Source: Corynebacterium urinipleomorphum (GTDB lineage: Bacteria > Actinomycetota > Actinomycetes > Mycobacteriales > Mycobacteriaceae). From it: a stretch of 64,000 bases of DNA. Shown piece after piece: positions 37,850 to 47,946 of this stretch. Position numbers and translations under genes: made by a program. Location: the NCBI RefSeq assembly GCF_900155535.1, contig NZ_LT706963.1, forward strand, positions 483,734 to 547,733, given 5' to 3'. The notes beneath the pieces were generated by a model. The model had not been told where the DNA came from, did not search any database, and saw nothing but the letters and a program-made list of their open reading frames with translations. The stretch's first letter is position 1. Each line of letters begins with the position of its first letter.

Positions 37850-40063
37850 CTAGCTTTCCAGCTCGTCGACGATGCGGTTGAAGGTCTCGGAGGGGCGCAT
37901 GACCTTGGTGGTCTTCTCGTCATCCAGCCAGTAGTAACCGCCGAGATCCGTCGGCTCGCCCTGGACTGCGAGAAGCTCCTTCAGGATCTGCTCCTCGTTA
38001 TCGCGCAGTTCGGCGGCGATCTTCTTAAAACCGGAGGCCAGCTCGGCATCGGCTTCCTGCGAAGCGAGCTCCTCGGCCCAGTAGCGGGCGATGAAGTAGT
38101 GGGAGCCGCGGTCGTCGATCTCACCGGCCTTGCGGGACGGGGAACGGCCTTCGTCGAGGAAGGTCTCGATGGCGTTATCCAAGGTGTCGCCGAGGACACC
38201 GGCGCGGGCGTTGTCGTTCTTCTCCTGCTCGTGGCGGAAGGACTCGGTCAGGGCGAGGTACTCGCCGAGGGAGTCCCAGCGCAGGTGGTTTTCTTCCTGG
38301 ACCTGCTGGACGTGCTTCGGGGCGGAGCCGCCTGCACCGGTCTCGAAGAGGCCGCCACCGGCCATGAGCGGGACCACGGAGAGCATCTTGGCGGAGGTGC
38401 CCAGTTCGAGGATGGGGAACAAGTCGGTGTTGTAGTCGCGCAGCACGTTGCCGGTGACGGAGATGGTGTCTTCGCCGCGGCGGATCCGGTCGACGGTGAT
38501 CTGGGTGGCTTCCTCCGGGGAGGCAAAGGAGATGTCCAGGCCGTCGGTGCCCAGGTCAGCGAGCTGCTCCTCGGCGATCTTCTGGACGTTGGTGTCGTGG
38601 GCGCGCTTCGGGTCGAGCCAGAAGATGGTCTTCATGCCGGACTTGCGGGCGCGGTCCACAGCGAGCTTGATCCAGTCGGCGATGGCGGGGCCGCCGGTGT
38701 AGCAAGCGCGCCAGATATCGCCCTTCTCCACGGAGTGCTCCAGCAAGACGGTGCCGTCGGAGGAGAGGACCTGCATGGTGCCGTCGAAAGGCATCTTGAA
38801 GGTCTTGTCGTGGGAGCCGTACTCCTCGGCCTTCTGCGCCATGAGGCCGACGTTGGGGGAGGTGCCCATGGTGGTGGGGTCGTAGGCGCCGTTGGCGCGG
38901 CAGTCGTCGATGACGGTCTGGTAGACGCCGGCGTAGGAGGAGTCCGGGATGACGGCCAGGGTGTCTTCTTCTTGGTCGTCGGCGTTCCACATGTGGCCGG
39001 AGGTGCGGATCATGGCCGGCATGGAGGCATCGACGATGACGTCGGACGGGACGTGGAGGTTGGTGATGCCCTTGTGGGAGTTCACCTGGGCGAGAGCCGG
39101 GCCCTCAGCCATCGCCTTGTCGAAGGCGGCGCGGATCTCCTCGCCGTTCTCCAGGTCGGACAGTCCGCTGTAGATGGCGCCGAGGCCGCTCTCGCCGTCG
39201 AGACCTGCTTCGAGCAGCTCCTCGCCGTACTTGTCGTAGACGTCCTTGAAAAAGGCGCGAACGACGTGACCGAAGATGATGGGGTCGGAGACCTTCATCA
39301 TGGTGGCCTTGAGGTGGACGGAGAAGAGAACATCCTCCTTCTTGGCGCGCTCGATGGCCTCGAGCAGGAATGCGTCGAGGGCCGCCACGGACATATAGGT
39401 CGCGTCGACGACATCGCCGGCGGAAACCTTGACGTCGTCGCGGAAGACGCGCTCCTTATCGTCACCGACGAGCTTCATGGTCAGCGTGTCGTCGGAAGAG
39501 ATGATGACGGACTTCTCGTTGTGGCGGAAGTCGCCTTCAGTCATGGTGGCCACGTTGGTCTTGGAGTCGGAGGACCATTCGCCCATGGAGTGCGGGTGCT
39601 TCCGGGCAAAGTTCTTCACCGAGCGCGGTGCGCGGCGGTCGGAGTTGCCCTGGCGGAGGACGGGGTTGACGGCGGAGCCCTTGACGGCGTCGTAACGCTT
39701 GCGGATGTCCTCTTCCGTCTCGCTGGTCGGGTTTGCCGGGTAGTCGGGGATGTCGAATCCGGCGTCCTGCAGTTCCTTAATGGCCTTGCGCAGCTGCACC
39801 AGGGAAGCGGAGATGTTGGGCAACTTCACAATATTGGCTTCGGGCGTGCCCGCGAGCTCTCCGAGCTTAGCCAGGTAATCGGGGACCTTCTGGTCCTCGC
39901 CCAGATAGTCGGGGAACTGGGCGAGGATGCGGCCAGCGAGGGAAATATCGTAAGTCTCCACGTCCACGCCAGCGTTGGAGGCGAACGCTTCGACGATGGG
40001 TTTGAGGGAGTACGTCGCTAGAAGCGGGGCTTCGTCCGTTTTGGTCCAGATGATTTTGGCCAT
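37850..40063 (-). CDS. icd: Monomeric NADP-dependent isocitrate dehydrogenase
   Basis: The 737-residue monomeric IDH type converts isocitrate to 2-oxoglutarate in the TCA cycle with NADP+; length and sequence are typical of corynebacteria. Motifs include the N-terminal [19 protein letters not shown], the substrate region [24 protein letters not shown] and the C-terminal [24 protein letters not shown] lies six bases ahead of the ATG. Single-gene transcription unit with its own terminator. Confidence 0.97.
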   Translation of the reverse strand: MAKIIWTKTDEAPLLATYSLKPIVEAFASNAGVDVETYDISLAGRILAQFPDYLGEDQKVPDYLAKLGELAGTPEANIVKLPNISASLVQLRKAIKELQDAGFDIPDYPANPTSETEEDIRKRYDAVKGSAVNPVLRQGNSDRRAPRSVKNFARKHPHSMGEWSSDSKTNVATMTEGDFRHNEKSVIISSDDTLTMKLVGDDKERVFRDDVKVSAGDVVDATYMSVAALDAFLLEAIERAKKEDVLFSVHLKATMMKVSDPIIFGHVVRAFFKDVYDKYGEELLEAGLDGESGLGAIYSGLSDLENGEEIRAAFDKAMAEGPALAQVNSHKGITNLHVPSDVIVDASMPAMIRTSGHMWNADDQEEDTLAVIPDSSYAGVYQTVIDDCRANGAYDPTTMGTSPNVGLMAQKAEEYGSHDKTFKMPFDGTMQVLSSDGTVLLEHSVEKGDIWRACYTGGPAIADWIKLAVDRARKSGMKTIFWLDPKRAHDTNVQKIAEEQLADLGTDGLDISFASPEEATQITVDRIRRGEDTISVTGNVLRDYNTDLFPILELGTSAKMLSVVPLMAGGGLFETGAGGSAPKHVQQVQEENHLRWDSLGEYLALTESFRHEQEKNDNARAGVLGDTLDNAIETFLDEGRSPSRKAGEIDDRGSHYFIARYWAEELASQEADAELASGFKKIAAELRDNEEQILKELLAVQGEPTDLGGYYWLDDEKTTKVMRPSETFNRIVDELES

Positions 40064-40180
40064 GGGTCACCTCAAATAATCAGAATGTTCTATTTCTCAA
40101 TGTGTCAGCCCACCAGCGTACCCACTAACCTTTTGGTCCGCCGACTAGGCTCCGTGCACCGCAGGGTAAGGTGGGCCCGC

Positions 40181-41086
40181 ATGAGCCTCACTATCGCATC
40201 CGTCAACGTCAACGGCATCCGCGCGGCCGCGAAGGTGCGCAACGAGAACAATCCGGGCATGCTCGCCTGGCTCGAGGAGACATCGGCGGACGTGGTGCTG
40301 ATGCAGGAGGTCCGCGCGACGGAGGAGCAGGCGGAAAAGGCGCTCGCCCCCGCGATCGAGCAGGGCTGGCACGTCTATTTCGCGCCCGCCGCGGCGAAGG
40401 GCCGCGCGGGAGTCGGCATCGCGTCGCGCACACCGCTTTCTAACGTCCGCATCGGCATCCCCGAATTCGAGGATTCCGGCCGCTTCATCGCGGGCACGCT
40501 TGACGACGGCACCGTGGTCTCCTCCCTCTACCTCCCCTCCGGAAGCACCGGCACGGAGAAGCAGGACGAGAAGTGGCGCTTCCTCGACCAGTTTGAGCCG
40601 CTGCTGGCCCAGTGGGCAGAAGAGAGTAAGGACATGGTGATCGGCGGCGACTGGAATATCTGCCACCGCCGCGAGGACCTGAAAAACTGGAAGGGCAACC
40701 AGAAGTCCTCCGGCTTCCTGCCCGGTGAGCGCGCCTTCATGGACTCCGTCTTCGGCTGCTACCCGGACGATGAGGCTCAGGATATCGACGCCAAGGATGA
40801 GGCCGGCTTCTTCGGTGCCGTCGACTACGACAGCGACGTGCGCCGCTCCGCCTGCTCCGAGCCGCGCTGGTTCGACGTTGCCCGCCGCCTCCAGCCCGAC
40901 GACGCCCCCTACACCTGGTGGACCTACCGCGGCCAGGCGTTCAACAACGACGCCGGCTGGCGCATCGACTACCAGGCCGTCACCGCGAACATGCTCGAGC
41001 GTGCCCAGCGCACCTGGGTGGAAAAGGCCGCGACGGTGGAGGAGCGCTGGTCGGATCACTCGCCGCTGCTCGTCGAGTACCGGTAG
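40181..41086 (+). CDS. xth: Exodeoxyribonuclease III (XthA-type AP endonuclease)
   Basis: A 301-residue endonuclease/exonuclease/phosphatase-fold enzyme repairing abasic sites. Catalytic motifs are ASVNVNGIRAA, VLMQEVRA (metal Glu), GGDWNICHRREDLKNW, GWRIDYQAVT and WSDHSPLLVEY. The ATG at 40181 gives the family N-terminus; the frame is open upstream to 40085 but that part is unlike the family. AAGGTGGG lies ahead of the start. Divergent from icd. Confidence 0.94.
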   Translation: MSLTIASVNVNGIRAAAKVRNENNPGMLAWLEETSADVVLMQEVRATEEQAEKALAPAIEQGWHVYFAPAAAKGRAGVGIASRTPLSNVRIGIPEFEDSGRFIAGTLDDGTVVSSLYLPSGSTGTEKQDEKWRFLDQFEPLLAQWAEESKDMVIGGDWNICHRREDLKNWKGNQKSSGFLPGERAFMDSVFGCYPDDEAQDIDAKDEAGFFGAVDYDSDVRRSACSEPRWFDVARRLQPDDAPYTWWTYRGQAFNNDAGWRIDYQAVTANMLERAQRTWVEKAATVEERWSDHSPLLVEYR

Positions 41087-41107
41087 ACCGTAGAGTCATA
41101 CCTTCCG

Positions 41108-41509
41108 CTACGCCGGTTTCATCCCCGGCGAAATCACCTCGAGACCGCTGTTCTCCGCGGCCTGAGCCATTCGGCGGTCGTATGTCACCAGGGTGGTGCA
41201 GCCTCCAAGTAGCGCAGCTGCGACGTGAATAGCGTCGAGTGAACGCAGATGCTCACCGGGGAGCATCCCTGCAATCCGGAATACGTTGCGGTCGATGTCG
41301 AAGATGGAGATCGACGCCAGGAACGATTCCAACTCTTTCAAGCTCAACTCCGGATAGTGGTTTCGTGCCCGCCGAAGCTCGGTTTCGAGCAGACAGCACG
41401 AGAACAACGTTGGGTCGTGTTCGAGGATCGTTTCGTCGAGTGCAGCCGTTTCTGCTTCTTCAACGAGGAGTTTGAAGGCGGCTGAGGTATCCAGGTACCA
41501 GGACTTCAT
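41108..41509 (-). CDS. PIN-domain ribonuclease toxin (second VapC-like)
   Basis: A 133-residue PIN nuclease starting KSWYLDTSAAFKLLVEE. Acidic residues are placed as in VapC: N-terminal Asp, LLETELRRA (Glu), LRSLDAIHVAAALL and LVTYDRRMAQAA. The antitoxin gene upstream ends four bases before its ATG. It converges on xth with 21 bp between. It differs clearly from the PIN toxin at 34635 and has a different antitoxin class. Confidence 0.87.
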   Translation of the reverse strand: MKSWYLDTSAAFKLLVEEAETAALDETILEHDPTLFSCCLLETELRRARNHYPELSLKELESFLASISIFDIDRNVFRIAGMLPGEHLRSLDAIHVAAALLGGCTTLVTYDRRMAQAAENSGLEVISPGMKPA

Positions 41510-41513
41510 CCGG

Positions 41514-41837
41514 TTACAGCCTTTCTTCCCTCAACTCGTCGAGGATCTTTCCTGTGCTTACGGGCAGACGAACTCGTTCAATTGCTTGAAGGTTGAGCGG
41601 CTTGGATGGTGGGGTGAACGAGAGGCCGGAGTGGTGCACGTCAACGAGGCCAGTCAAACGGGCGACTGGTCGGCCGCGGTTGGTGATGATGAATTCGGCC
41701 CCCTCCTCCACTTCCCGCAGGATGCGGCTGCTGTCGTTGCGTAGTTCACGTTGCGGAATATGGCGCGGCTCAGCGCCTGCGCGTTCCGTTGAAGGGCGAG
41801 AATTGCTGGAGGACTTCTGTATGGGTGCGGCAGACAT
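41514..41837 (-). CDS. Phd/YefM-type antitoxin
   Basis: A 107-residue antitoxin. The Phd/YefM DNA-binding core is PQRELRNDSSRILREVEEG followed by AEFIITNRGRPVARL. The C-terminal part (PPSKPLNLQAIERVRLP) would bind the toxin. The ATG at 41837 is preferred: a TACGCT -10-like box lies six bases upstream on the minus strand, giving a leaderless mRNA. An ATG at 41867 is possible. Ser-rich N-terminal extension of about 20 residues before the core. Confidence 0.83.
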   Translation of the reverse strand: MSAAPIQKSSSNSRPSTERAGAEPRHIPQRELRNDSSRILREVEEGAEFIITNRGRPVARLTGLVDVHHSGLSFTPPSKPLNLQAIERVRLPVSTGKILDELREERL

Positions 41838-41852
41838 GCTACAAGCGTAGCA
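41837..41852. promoter_or_regulatory. Palindromic operator of the second toxin-antitoxin operon
   Basis: TGCTAC-AAGC-GTAGCA is a perfect inverted repeat directly abutting the antitoxin start codon and covering its -10-like TACGCT. The design resembles that of the operator at 34369. Confidence 0.5.
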
Positions 41853-41862
41853 ACTGGGGTGA

Positions 41863-43008
<1,146 letters not shown>

Positions 43009-43034
43009 GCACTCGCTTATCGACGTCGGGTGTG

Positions 43035-43089
43035 CACCGGCCGGCACCTCCCGCGCCCCATTGCGGGGCAGGTGTCCGGCCGGTGTTTT
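43035..43089 (+). terminator. Terminator after trpS
   Basis: CACCGGCCGGCACCT (43035-43049) pairs with AGGTGTCCGGCCGGTG (43070-43085, one bulged base) around an inner GCCCC/GGGGC stem and ends in TTTTA. Confidence 0.85.
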
Positions 43090-43130
43090 ACCATGTATGA
43101 GCGATAACTCACGAAAGGACCGATTCACCT

Positions 43131-44216
43131 ATGGCAACTGCCACGTCGCCCCGCGAGGGCTTCACGGATGAGCAAGGCATTGAACGCGCCCACCCGACCC
43201 AGCAGGACAGCGGGGCAATGGCGAAGGTGGAGGAGAAAGCTCCGCCGGTCGCGCACCTGATGCGTATGAACGACCGCTTCGCGTCTGAGGGCGGCAACCA
43301 GTTCGCCGCCGGCATCACGTACTTCTCGGTCCTGTCGCTTTTCCCGTTGGCGATGCTGCTGTTCGCGGCGCTCGGTTTCGTGTTGGCGGCACGACCGGAC
43401 CTGATGCAGCAAATCCAGGACCAGATCGCCAACTCGCTCGAAGGCGAGACAGGCGAGGCGGTGAACAAGGTCGTGGAGTCGGCGATTGATCAGCGCGGCG
43501 CTGTGGCCGGTGTCGGTTTGCTGACCACGCTGTGGTCCGGTTTGAGCTGGATGAACCACCTGCGCTCCGGCATCAGCGCGATGTGGACGATCGACCCGAA
43601 CGAGGGCGGCAACTTCGTGTCCAAGAAGCTGTGGGACCTGGTGGCGCTCATCGGTCTGATCGTGCTGCTGATCGTGGCGTTCGGTGTCACCGCTGTCGGC
43701 TCGTCGAGTCTGACCACCACGGCGATGGAGCACTTCGGCATCGGCGACTTCCCGGGTGCGCGAGCAGTGGTCTGGGTCGCTGGTTTGGTCGCCGGTATCC
43801 TGGCGAACTTCCTGGTGTTCTGGTGGTTCATCGTCTTCATGCCGCGCACCAAGGTGCCACTGAAGTCGGGCTTCAAGGGCGCGTTGCTCGGTGCTGTGAT
43901 CTTCGAGCTGATCAAGCAGTTCTCCACCGTCATTATCGGCTCTGCCACCGGCAACCCGGCTGGTGCCCTGTTCGGCCCGATCATCTCGCTGATGGTCGTG
44001 CTCTACTTGGTGTGGCGCGTGGTCCTGTACGTCTCCGCGTGGACGGCCACGACGAAGGAATCCCTGGCGCAGGAGGAGCCGGCGGTTCCGGAGCCTGCCG
44101 TGATCAACATCCGCGCCGGCATCAACGAGAAGGACAACACCGGCCGCAACCTGGGTATCGGTGCAGCGCTCGGCGCTATCGGCGTTGCCGCCGTTTCTTT
44201 GCTGACGCGAGACTAA
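43131..44216 (+). CDS. YihY/BrkB-family membrane protein (YhjD-like)
   Basis: A 361-residue inner-membrane protein with six predicted helices: AAGITYFSVLSLFPLAMLLFAAL, GVGLLTTLWSGLSWMNHLR, LIGLIVLLIVAFGV, AVVWVAGLVAGILANFLVF, ALLGAVIFELIKQF and IISLMVVLYLVWRVVLY. The ITYFSVLSLFP segment is the YihY family signature. The N-terminal 40 residues are polar. The role is not established; the family has been linked to envelope functions. The last 41 bp overlap the convergent carboxypeptidase gene. Confidence 0.88.
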   Translation: MATATSPREGFTDEQGIERAHPTQQDSGAMAKVEEKAPPVAHLMRMNDRFASEGGNQFAAGITYFSVLSLFPLAMLLFAALGFVLAARPDLMQQIQDQIANSLEGETGEAVNKVVESAIDQRGAVAGVGLLTTLWSGLSWMNHLRSGISAMWTIDPNEGGNFVSKKLWDLVALIGLIVLLIVAFGVTAVGSSSLTTTAMEHFGIGDFPGARAVVWVAGLVAGILANFLVFWWFIVFMPRTKVPLKSGFKGALLGAVIFELIKQFSTVIIGSATGNPAGALFGPIISLMVVLYLVWRVVLYVSAWTATTKESLAQEEPAVPEPAVINIRAGINEKDNTGRNLGIGAALGAIGVAAVSLLTRD

Positions 44217-45543
44217 GCCACGTCCCTAGACCAGCCAGGGCGAGCACGCCCACGAAGACGGCGATCCCTTCCCATGGGAGGGTGCCGTCTTCACTTTTTT
44301 CGCGGTCTGCGCCGGGGGAGTCTGCGCCGGGGGAGTCGGTGACGGGGGTGCCGGTGTTGGAGGGGTTGGCGGTGGCGTCGACAAGCGATGCGACAGCATC
44401 TTTCGAGGTGAACCTGTACCCCTCGTGAATGAGGTCCTGCGATTGCTCCCACGCGCGACCGCGGTCGACGGTGGTGTCCAGCACAACAGCCATGAGGCGG
44501 CGGCCGCCGCGGTCAAGTGCGCCGACGAACGTGTGCTTCGCGTCATCCGTGTAGCCGGTCTTTCCGCCAATGCCGTCGGGGTCGTTGAGGTAGAGCTTGT
44601 TGTCGTTGTAGACATCGAATCCCGGCATCTCCTCGCCGTTGATACCCGTGTATCCGGGGAAGGGGTACATCTCGGTGGAGACGATCTGAGCGAAGACCGG
44701 GTTCTGGTACGCGTGCGTGTACGCAATGCCCATGTCCCACGCGGACGTGGACATGCCCGGGGCGTCGAGTCCGGAATAGCTCGCCGCGCGGGTGTCGTTC
44801 ATGCCCAGTTCAGCGGCTTTCTCATTGACTTTGCGCAATGCCACTTCGTCCCCGCCGAGCACCTGCGCCAGCGCGTGTGCGGCATCGTTGCCGGAAACCA
44901 TGAGCAGACCGTGCAGCAAGTCGTCGATCGAGTACTGGCCGCCCGCTCCCAAACCCACGGCCGACCCCTCTTGGCCCGCGGACTCTTCGCTGACTGTGAC
45001 CACCTTGTCCAACGGCAGCTCGTCGATGACCACGAGTGCCAGCAACACCTTGATGATCGAGGCGGGCCGGTACCGCCCATGCGGGTCCTTCATGGCGATG
45101 ACGTCGCCGGTGTCGATGTCCGCGACCAGCCACGACGTAGCTAGCACCTTGTCGCTGACCGTGAACCCGTCCGGGGCGATGACTCCGCATGGGCCGTCGT
45201 ACTCCACCGGGAGTGGCGCTGGGCTGGTCGCGCCGGGCGCGATGCGTTCGGAGGTGCTCACGGCCTCCGGGGGGACCGTCGCATTCGGGCACTTATCCGT
45301 GTTCGGGGCCTCCTCGCGCGGGTCCGGGTAGTGAGGCTCGTCCTCGCCGGTCGCCTCAGCCTGGGCATCGGCTCCGGTGCCGTACGCGGCGCCGACTCCG
45401 GCGTCAGGGGCGGACGTGACAGAGATCGCGTCGTCCGGGGTCTGTGCCATGGCGAGTGGTGCAACGGGCACGGGCAGCGCAGCGGGCAGGAGGGCGGCGG
45501 GGGCGACTGCCGCAGCCAGTGCGATAGAGAGCGTCTTCTTCAT
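44176..45543 (-). CDS. D-alanyl-D-alanine carboxypeptidase (penicillin-binding protein, DacB type)
   Basis: A 455-residue secreted, membrane-anchored S11 peptidase trimming peptidoglycan stem peptides. The signal peptide ends near PLAMA (residue 33). An acidic spacer covers 35-100. Catalytic motifs are SIIK (serine nucleophile, in YRPASIIKVLLAL), SGN (LMVSGNDAAH) and KTG (IGGKTGYTDDAKH). A Ser/Asp/Gly-rich linker leads to a C-terminal membrane helix (IAVFVGVLALAGLGTWLSL) and a basic tail. Start ATG at 45543. Convergent 41-bp overlap with the YihY gene. Confidence 0.93.
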   Translation of the reverse strand: MKKTLSIALAAAVAPAALLPAALPVPVAPLAMAQTPDDAISVTSAPDAGVGAAYGTGADAQAEATGEDEPHYPDPREEAPNTDKCPNATVPPEAVSTSERIAPGATSPAPLPVEYDGPCGVIAPDGFTVSDKVLATSWLVADIDTGDVIAMKDPHGRYRPASIIKVLLALVVIDELPLDKVVTVSEESAGQEGSAVGLGAGGQYSIDDLLHGLLMVSGNDAAHALAQVLGGDEVALRKVNEKAAELGMNDTRAASYSGLDAPGMSTSAWDMGIAYTHAYQNPVFAQIVSTEMYPFPGYTGINGEEMPGFDVYNDNKLYLNDPDGIGGKTGYTDDAKHTFVGALDRGGRRLMAVVLDTTVDRGRAWEQSQDLIHEGYRFTSKDAVASLVDATANPSNTGTPVTDSPGADSPGADREKSEDGTLPWEGIAVFVGVLALAGLGTWLSLASAKKRRQRR

Positions 45544-45704
45544 CGTGCGATAAGTCTAGGGCTGCGGCCGTCTCTTAGCGTTCATGACCCGCTTTGCGTG
45601 GGCGCGAACCAAGCGAAGCCTCACCTGAAAATGCCCTCTCACCTGCGGTTAGTTAGTGCTTACTTGCTTGCGGGAACAAATGGGGGCCAAGTAAAACTGG
45701 CGGT

Positions 45705-46478
45705 ATGAGCAATAAAGAGAACGTTATCGGCGCGGGTGCGCAGACCCCTGGCACCGACTATTTAGACCAATCCGACTTCCCCGAGGTGGATGTTGAGACC
45801 CACGGAATAGGCGAGAAACTGAACCGTCTGCGTGCCGCCGTTCTCGGCGCCAACGACGGCATCGTCTCCACAGCGGCGGTCGTCGTCGGTGTCGCCGGTG
45901 CCACGACGAACTCACGCGAGATCTTCACAGCCGGTATTGCGGCGCTGGTCGGTGGAGCGATTTCGATGGCGTTGGGTGAGTACGTTTCCGTGTCCAGTCA
46001 ACGCGACGCAGAGAAAGCCGCCGTGGACTCGGAGCGCCAGTTGCAGGCCAAGGACCCCGAGGCGGAGTTCCGTCACCTAGTTCAGGCGTACAAGAATTCT
46101 GGACTGTCCCCGGAGACCGCTGTCGCCGTGGCCCGTGAACGGACCCAGTCCGACCCGCTCGCCGCCCACCTGGAGATTCACTACGGCATCGATGAGGAGG
46201 ACATTGTCAGCCCCTGGTCCGCGGGCATCGCGTCTTTCCTCTCCTTCTTCGTGGGCGCTCTGTTGCCACTGGCTGCGATCATCCTGGCACCAGCCGCAGC
46301 TCGCGTGGCGGTGTGTGTTGCGGTCACGCTCATCGCGCTGGCTATTACCGGTGCGATTTCCGCGAAGCTGGGCGGGGCGAAGCCGGGCAGGGCAGTGGTC
46401 CGCCTGGTCGTCGGCGGCGGGTTGGCGCTCGCGGCGACTTTCGCGGTGGGCTCGCTCTTTGGCACAGCCGTGGCCTAG
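45705..46478 (+). CDS. VIT1/CCC1-family transporter
   Basis: A 257-residue membrane protein of the vacuolar iron/manganese transporter family. The signature is RLRAAVLGANDGIVSTAAVVVGVAGA, then GGAISMALGEYVSVSSQRDAEKA, with a cytoplasmic helical domain (about 95-150) and three C-terminal helices. It probably exports or sequesters Fe(II) or Mn(II). TAAAAC about 12 bases ahead of the ATG and no ribosome site suggest a short leader. A half DtxR-like GGTTAG lies upstream, too weak to call. Confidence 0.9.
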   Translation: MSNKENVIGAGAQTPGTDYLDQSDFPEVDVETHGIGEKLNRLRAAVLGANDGIVSTAAVVVGVAGATTNSREIFTAGIAALVGGAISMALGEYVSVSSQRDAEKAAVDSERQLQAKDPEAEFRHLVQAYKNSGLSPETAVAVARERTQSDPLAAHLEIHYGIDEEDIVSPWSAGIASFLSFFVGALLPLAAIILAPAAARVAVCVAVTLIALAITGAISAKLGGAKPGRAVVRLVVGGGLALAATFAVGSLFGTAVA

Positions 46479-46492
46479 CCGAGTGTGCGACC

Positions 46493-46582
46493 AGTTAGTC
46501 GCGTCTGGAATCGCTTTCTAAAGCCCCAGGTCGCGTGTGGTCGGTGTTGCGGGTGTGACCGGGATGTCAGACGCGACTAACT
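46493..46582. repeat. 15-bp perfect inverted repeat element
   Basis: AGTTAGTCGCGTCTG (46493-46507) is mirrored by CAGACGCGACTAACT (46568-46582), enclosing 60 bp. A third partial copy, GTCGCGTGTG, lies inside at about 46533-46542. The element sits between two convergent genes and no open frame spans it. Confidence 0.6.
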
Positions 46583-46598
46583 TGGGCCTGCGCGGCCG

Positions 46599-46651
46599 CG
46601 CCAAAACGCCAAAACGCCAAAACGCCCGGAATCCGAAGGGGAATCCGGGCG
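46599..46651 (-). terminator. Terminator with tandem CGCCAAAA repeats
   Basis: CGCCCGGA (46623-46630) pairs with TCCGGGCG (46644-46651). On the minus strand this stem, 17 bp past the stop of the 414-residue gene, runs into three tandem copies of TTTTGGCG (CGCCAAAA on the plus strand, 46599-46622). The repeated T4 tracts are an unusual stand-in for a single T-run. Confidence 0.65.
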
Positions 46652-46668
46652 GGCTATGCGTTTGTCGC

Positions 46669-47913
46669 CTAGAACTTGGAAAAACGCTTGACCAGCATCT
46701 CCTCAAGCTCGCGCCAGCCGTCTGCCTTGTCGTTGAACGGGGCGGAGGGAACGTAGCCGGCAGCCTCGGTGGAGCCCATCATGTAGGCGAGGTAGTCCTG
46801 CATGCGGGGATTGGACAGCAAGTAGGAGTTCAGGGAGTCGTCGTCGGCCCAGTCAGCGGCGTCGGCCATGAGCTCGTAGGCCTTGGTCATCTGCTGGGTA
46901 TCCACGGCGTCAACACCCTTTTCGATGTCGGAGGCGATGCCGTTGAGCGAGTAAGAGTTATCGGGGTGGATGGTCACTTCGAGCTCGCCGGCGTTGGCCT
47001 GGGCTTGAAGGTCGGTCCAGGTGCTCACGCGGGCGAGGTCGTGGTCCTCGTTGTCGACGATCCACCGCAGCATGTGCTTTGCGGTGGGGAAGGTGAAGAT
47101 CTCGCCGAATTTGCCCAGGAAAACAGGGGAGTCGCCCACGTAGGTGCGCATGGTGTACACGCCCTTGCCCTGGATGGCGATCTTCACTGGGTCGATGCCG
47201 GCATCGGCCCACGCGGAGGTGTCGTAGGGGTCGGCGGCGGCGCGTGCTTCCTCGGCTTCTTTCTCAGCCTTGGCGCGCTGCTCTTCGCGGACGGCAGTGG
47301 CGGCGGCGATGTCCTCGGCGGCTGCGGAGACCCGGCCTGAGTCGAGTTCGTCGTCGCCGACGATGCGGACGGCCTCGTCGAGGGATGCGACCACGTTCTC
47401 CCAGTTGGTCAGCACTGCGCGGCCGACACCTGACCATTCGTCGAGGCCGCTCTGCCCGGCGAAGTGCTCGTGGCCCCGGTGGACGTTGTTCAGGATGGAG
47501 TGGGACGCGAAGAAGATGGAGGCGTCTTGGGCGCTGGCGACATCGGCCAGCGAGCGCGAAATCTGGAACGTGCGCGAGACCGCGGAGACATTCTCGTGGC
47601 TCGGGCGGCCGGCGAGGTAGGACGGCAGGCCGATGATGTCGTACTCGTTCTTCTCGCCGGGCACGACGCGGTCCTCTCCGCCGGCCTGGAACGCATCCCA
47701 CTTCGGGTGGTCGACGAGGTCGTGGTTGGTGTTGTCCTCCAAATACACCAGCATCGCTTCGGGGCTCGTGAACACCAGGACATCGTCGGCGTCGCCGAGG
47801 AATGCCTGCCACTCGGTGCCGCCTTGGCGCCAGGTCGGGGCCCAGAGCGTGTAGAAGTCGCCCTCCGTCAACGAGATCTTCACGGGGAGAATCGCGCGCG
47901 TATTCATGGGCAT
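46669..47913 (-). CDS. Conserved protein of unknown function with an internal duplication
   Basis: A 414-residue soluble acidic protein that I do not recognise by function. Residues 10-101 and 242-330 are clearly homologous to each other: PVKI, YT, FLG, FT.P, then (ED/VD)N..HDL and a C-terminal GLPS or GIAS segment recur in the same order. The two copies are joined by a charged Ala/Glu/Lys helix (about 195-228), probably a coiled coil. An unrelated helical part (110-190) follows copy one. No signal peptide or membrane helix. The start is ATG 47913 or 47907; AAGG lies just upstream. Confidence 0.8.
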   Translation of the reverse strand: MPMNTRAILPVKISLTEGDFYTLWAPTWRQGGTEWQAFLGDADDVLVFTSPEAMLVYLEDNTNHDLVDHPKWDAFQAGGEDRVVPGEKNEYDIIGLPSYLAGRPSHENVSAVSRTFQISRSLADVASAQDASIFFASHSILNNVHRGHEHFAGQSGLDEWSGVGRAVLTNWENVVASLDEAVRIVGDDELDSGRVSAAAEDIAAATAVREEQRAKAEKEAEEARAAADPYDTSAWADAGIDPVKIAIQGKGVYTMRTYVGDSPVFLGKFGEIFTFPTAKHMLRWIVDNEDHDLARVSTWTDLQAQANAGELEVTIHPDNSYSLNGIASDIEKGVDAVDTQQMTKAYELMADAADWADDDSLNSYLLSNPRMQDYLAYMMGSTEAAGYVPSAPFNDKADGWRELEEMLVKRFSKF

Positions 47914-47946
47914 TCACCTTACTAAACCCGCGCGCAAAACTCGGCG

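Noticed and set aside
38099..40021. 640-codon open frame antisense to icd
   Set aside because: A product of high-GC third positions opposite a conserved gene; the translation (Gly/Val/Leu/Asp-rich) resembles no protein and has no ribosome site. The same holds for long frames opposite pyc (53485-55746), dnaE2 (24695-26509), guaA (14561-15721) and the aldehyde dehydrogenase (61794-63419).
45640..45665. DtxR-like GGTTAG upstream of the VIT1-type transporter
   Set aside because: Only one half-site is present (about 10 of 19 matches), too weak despite the attractive metal context.
46599..46622. CGCCAAAA tandem repeats as a CRISPR-like array
   Set aside because: The units are 8 bp with no spacers; they form the tail of a terminator on the minus strand.
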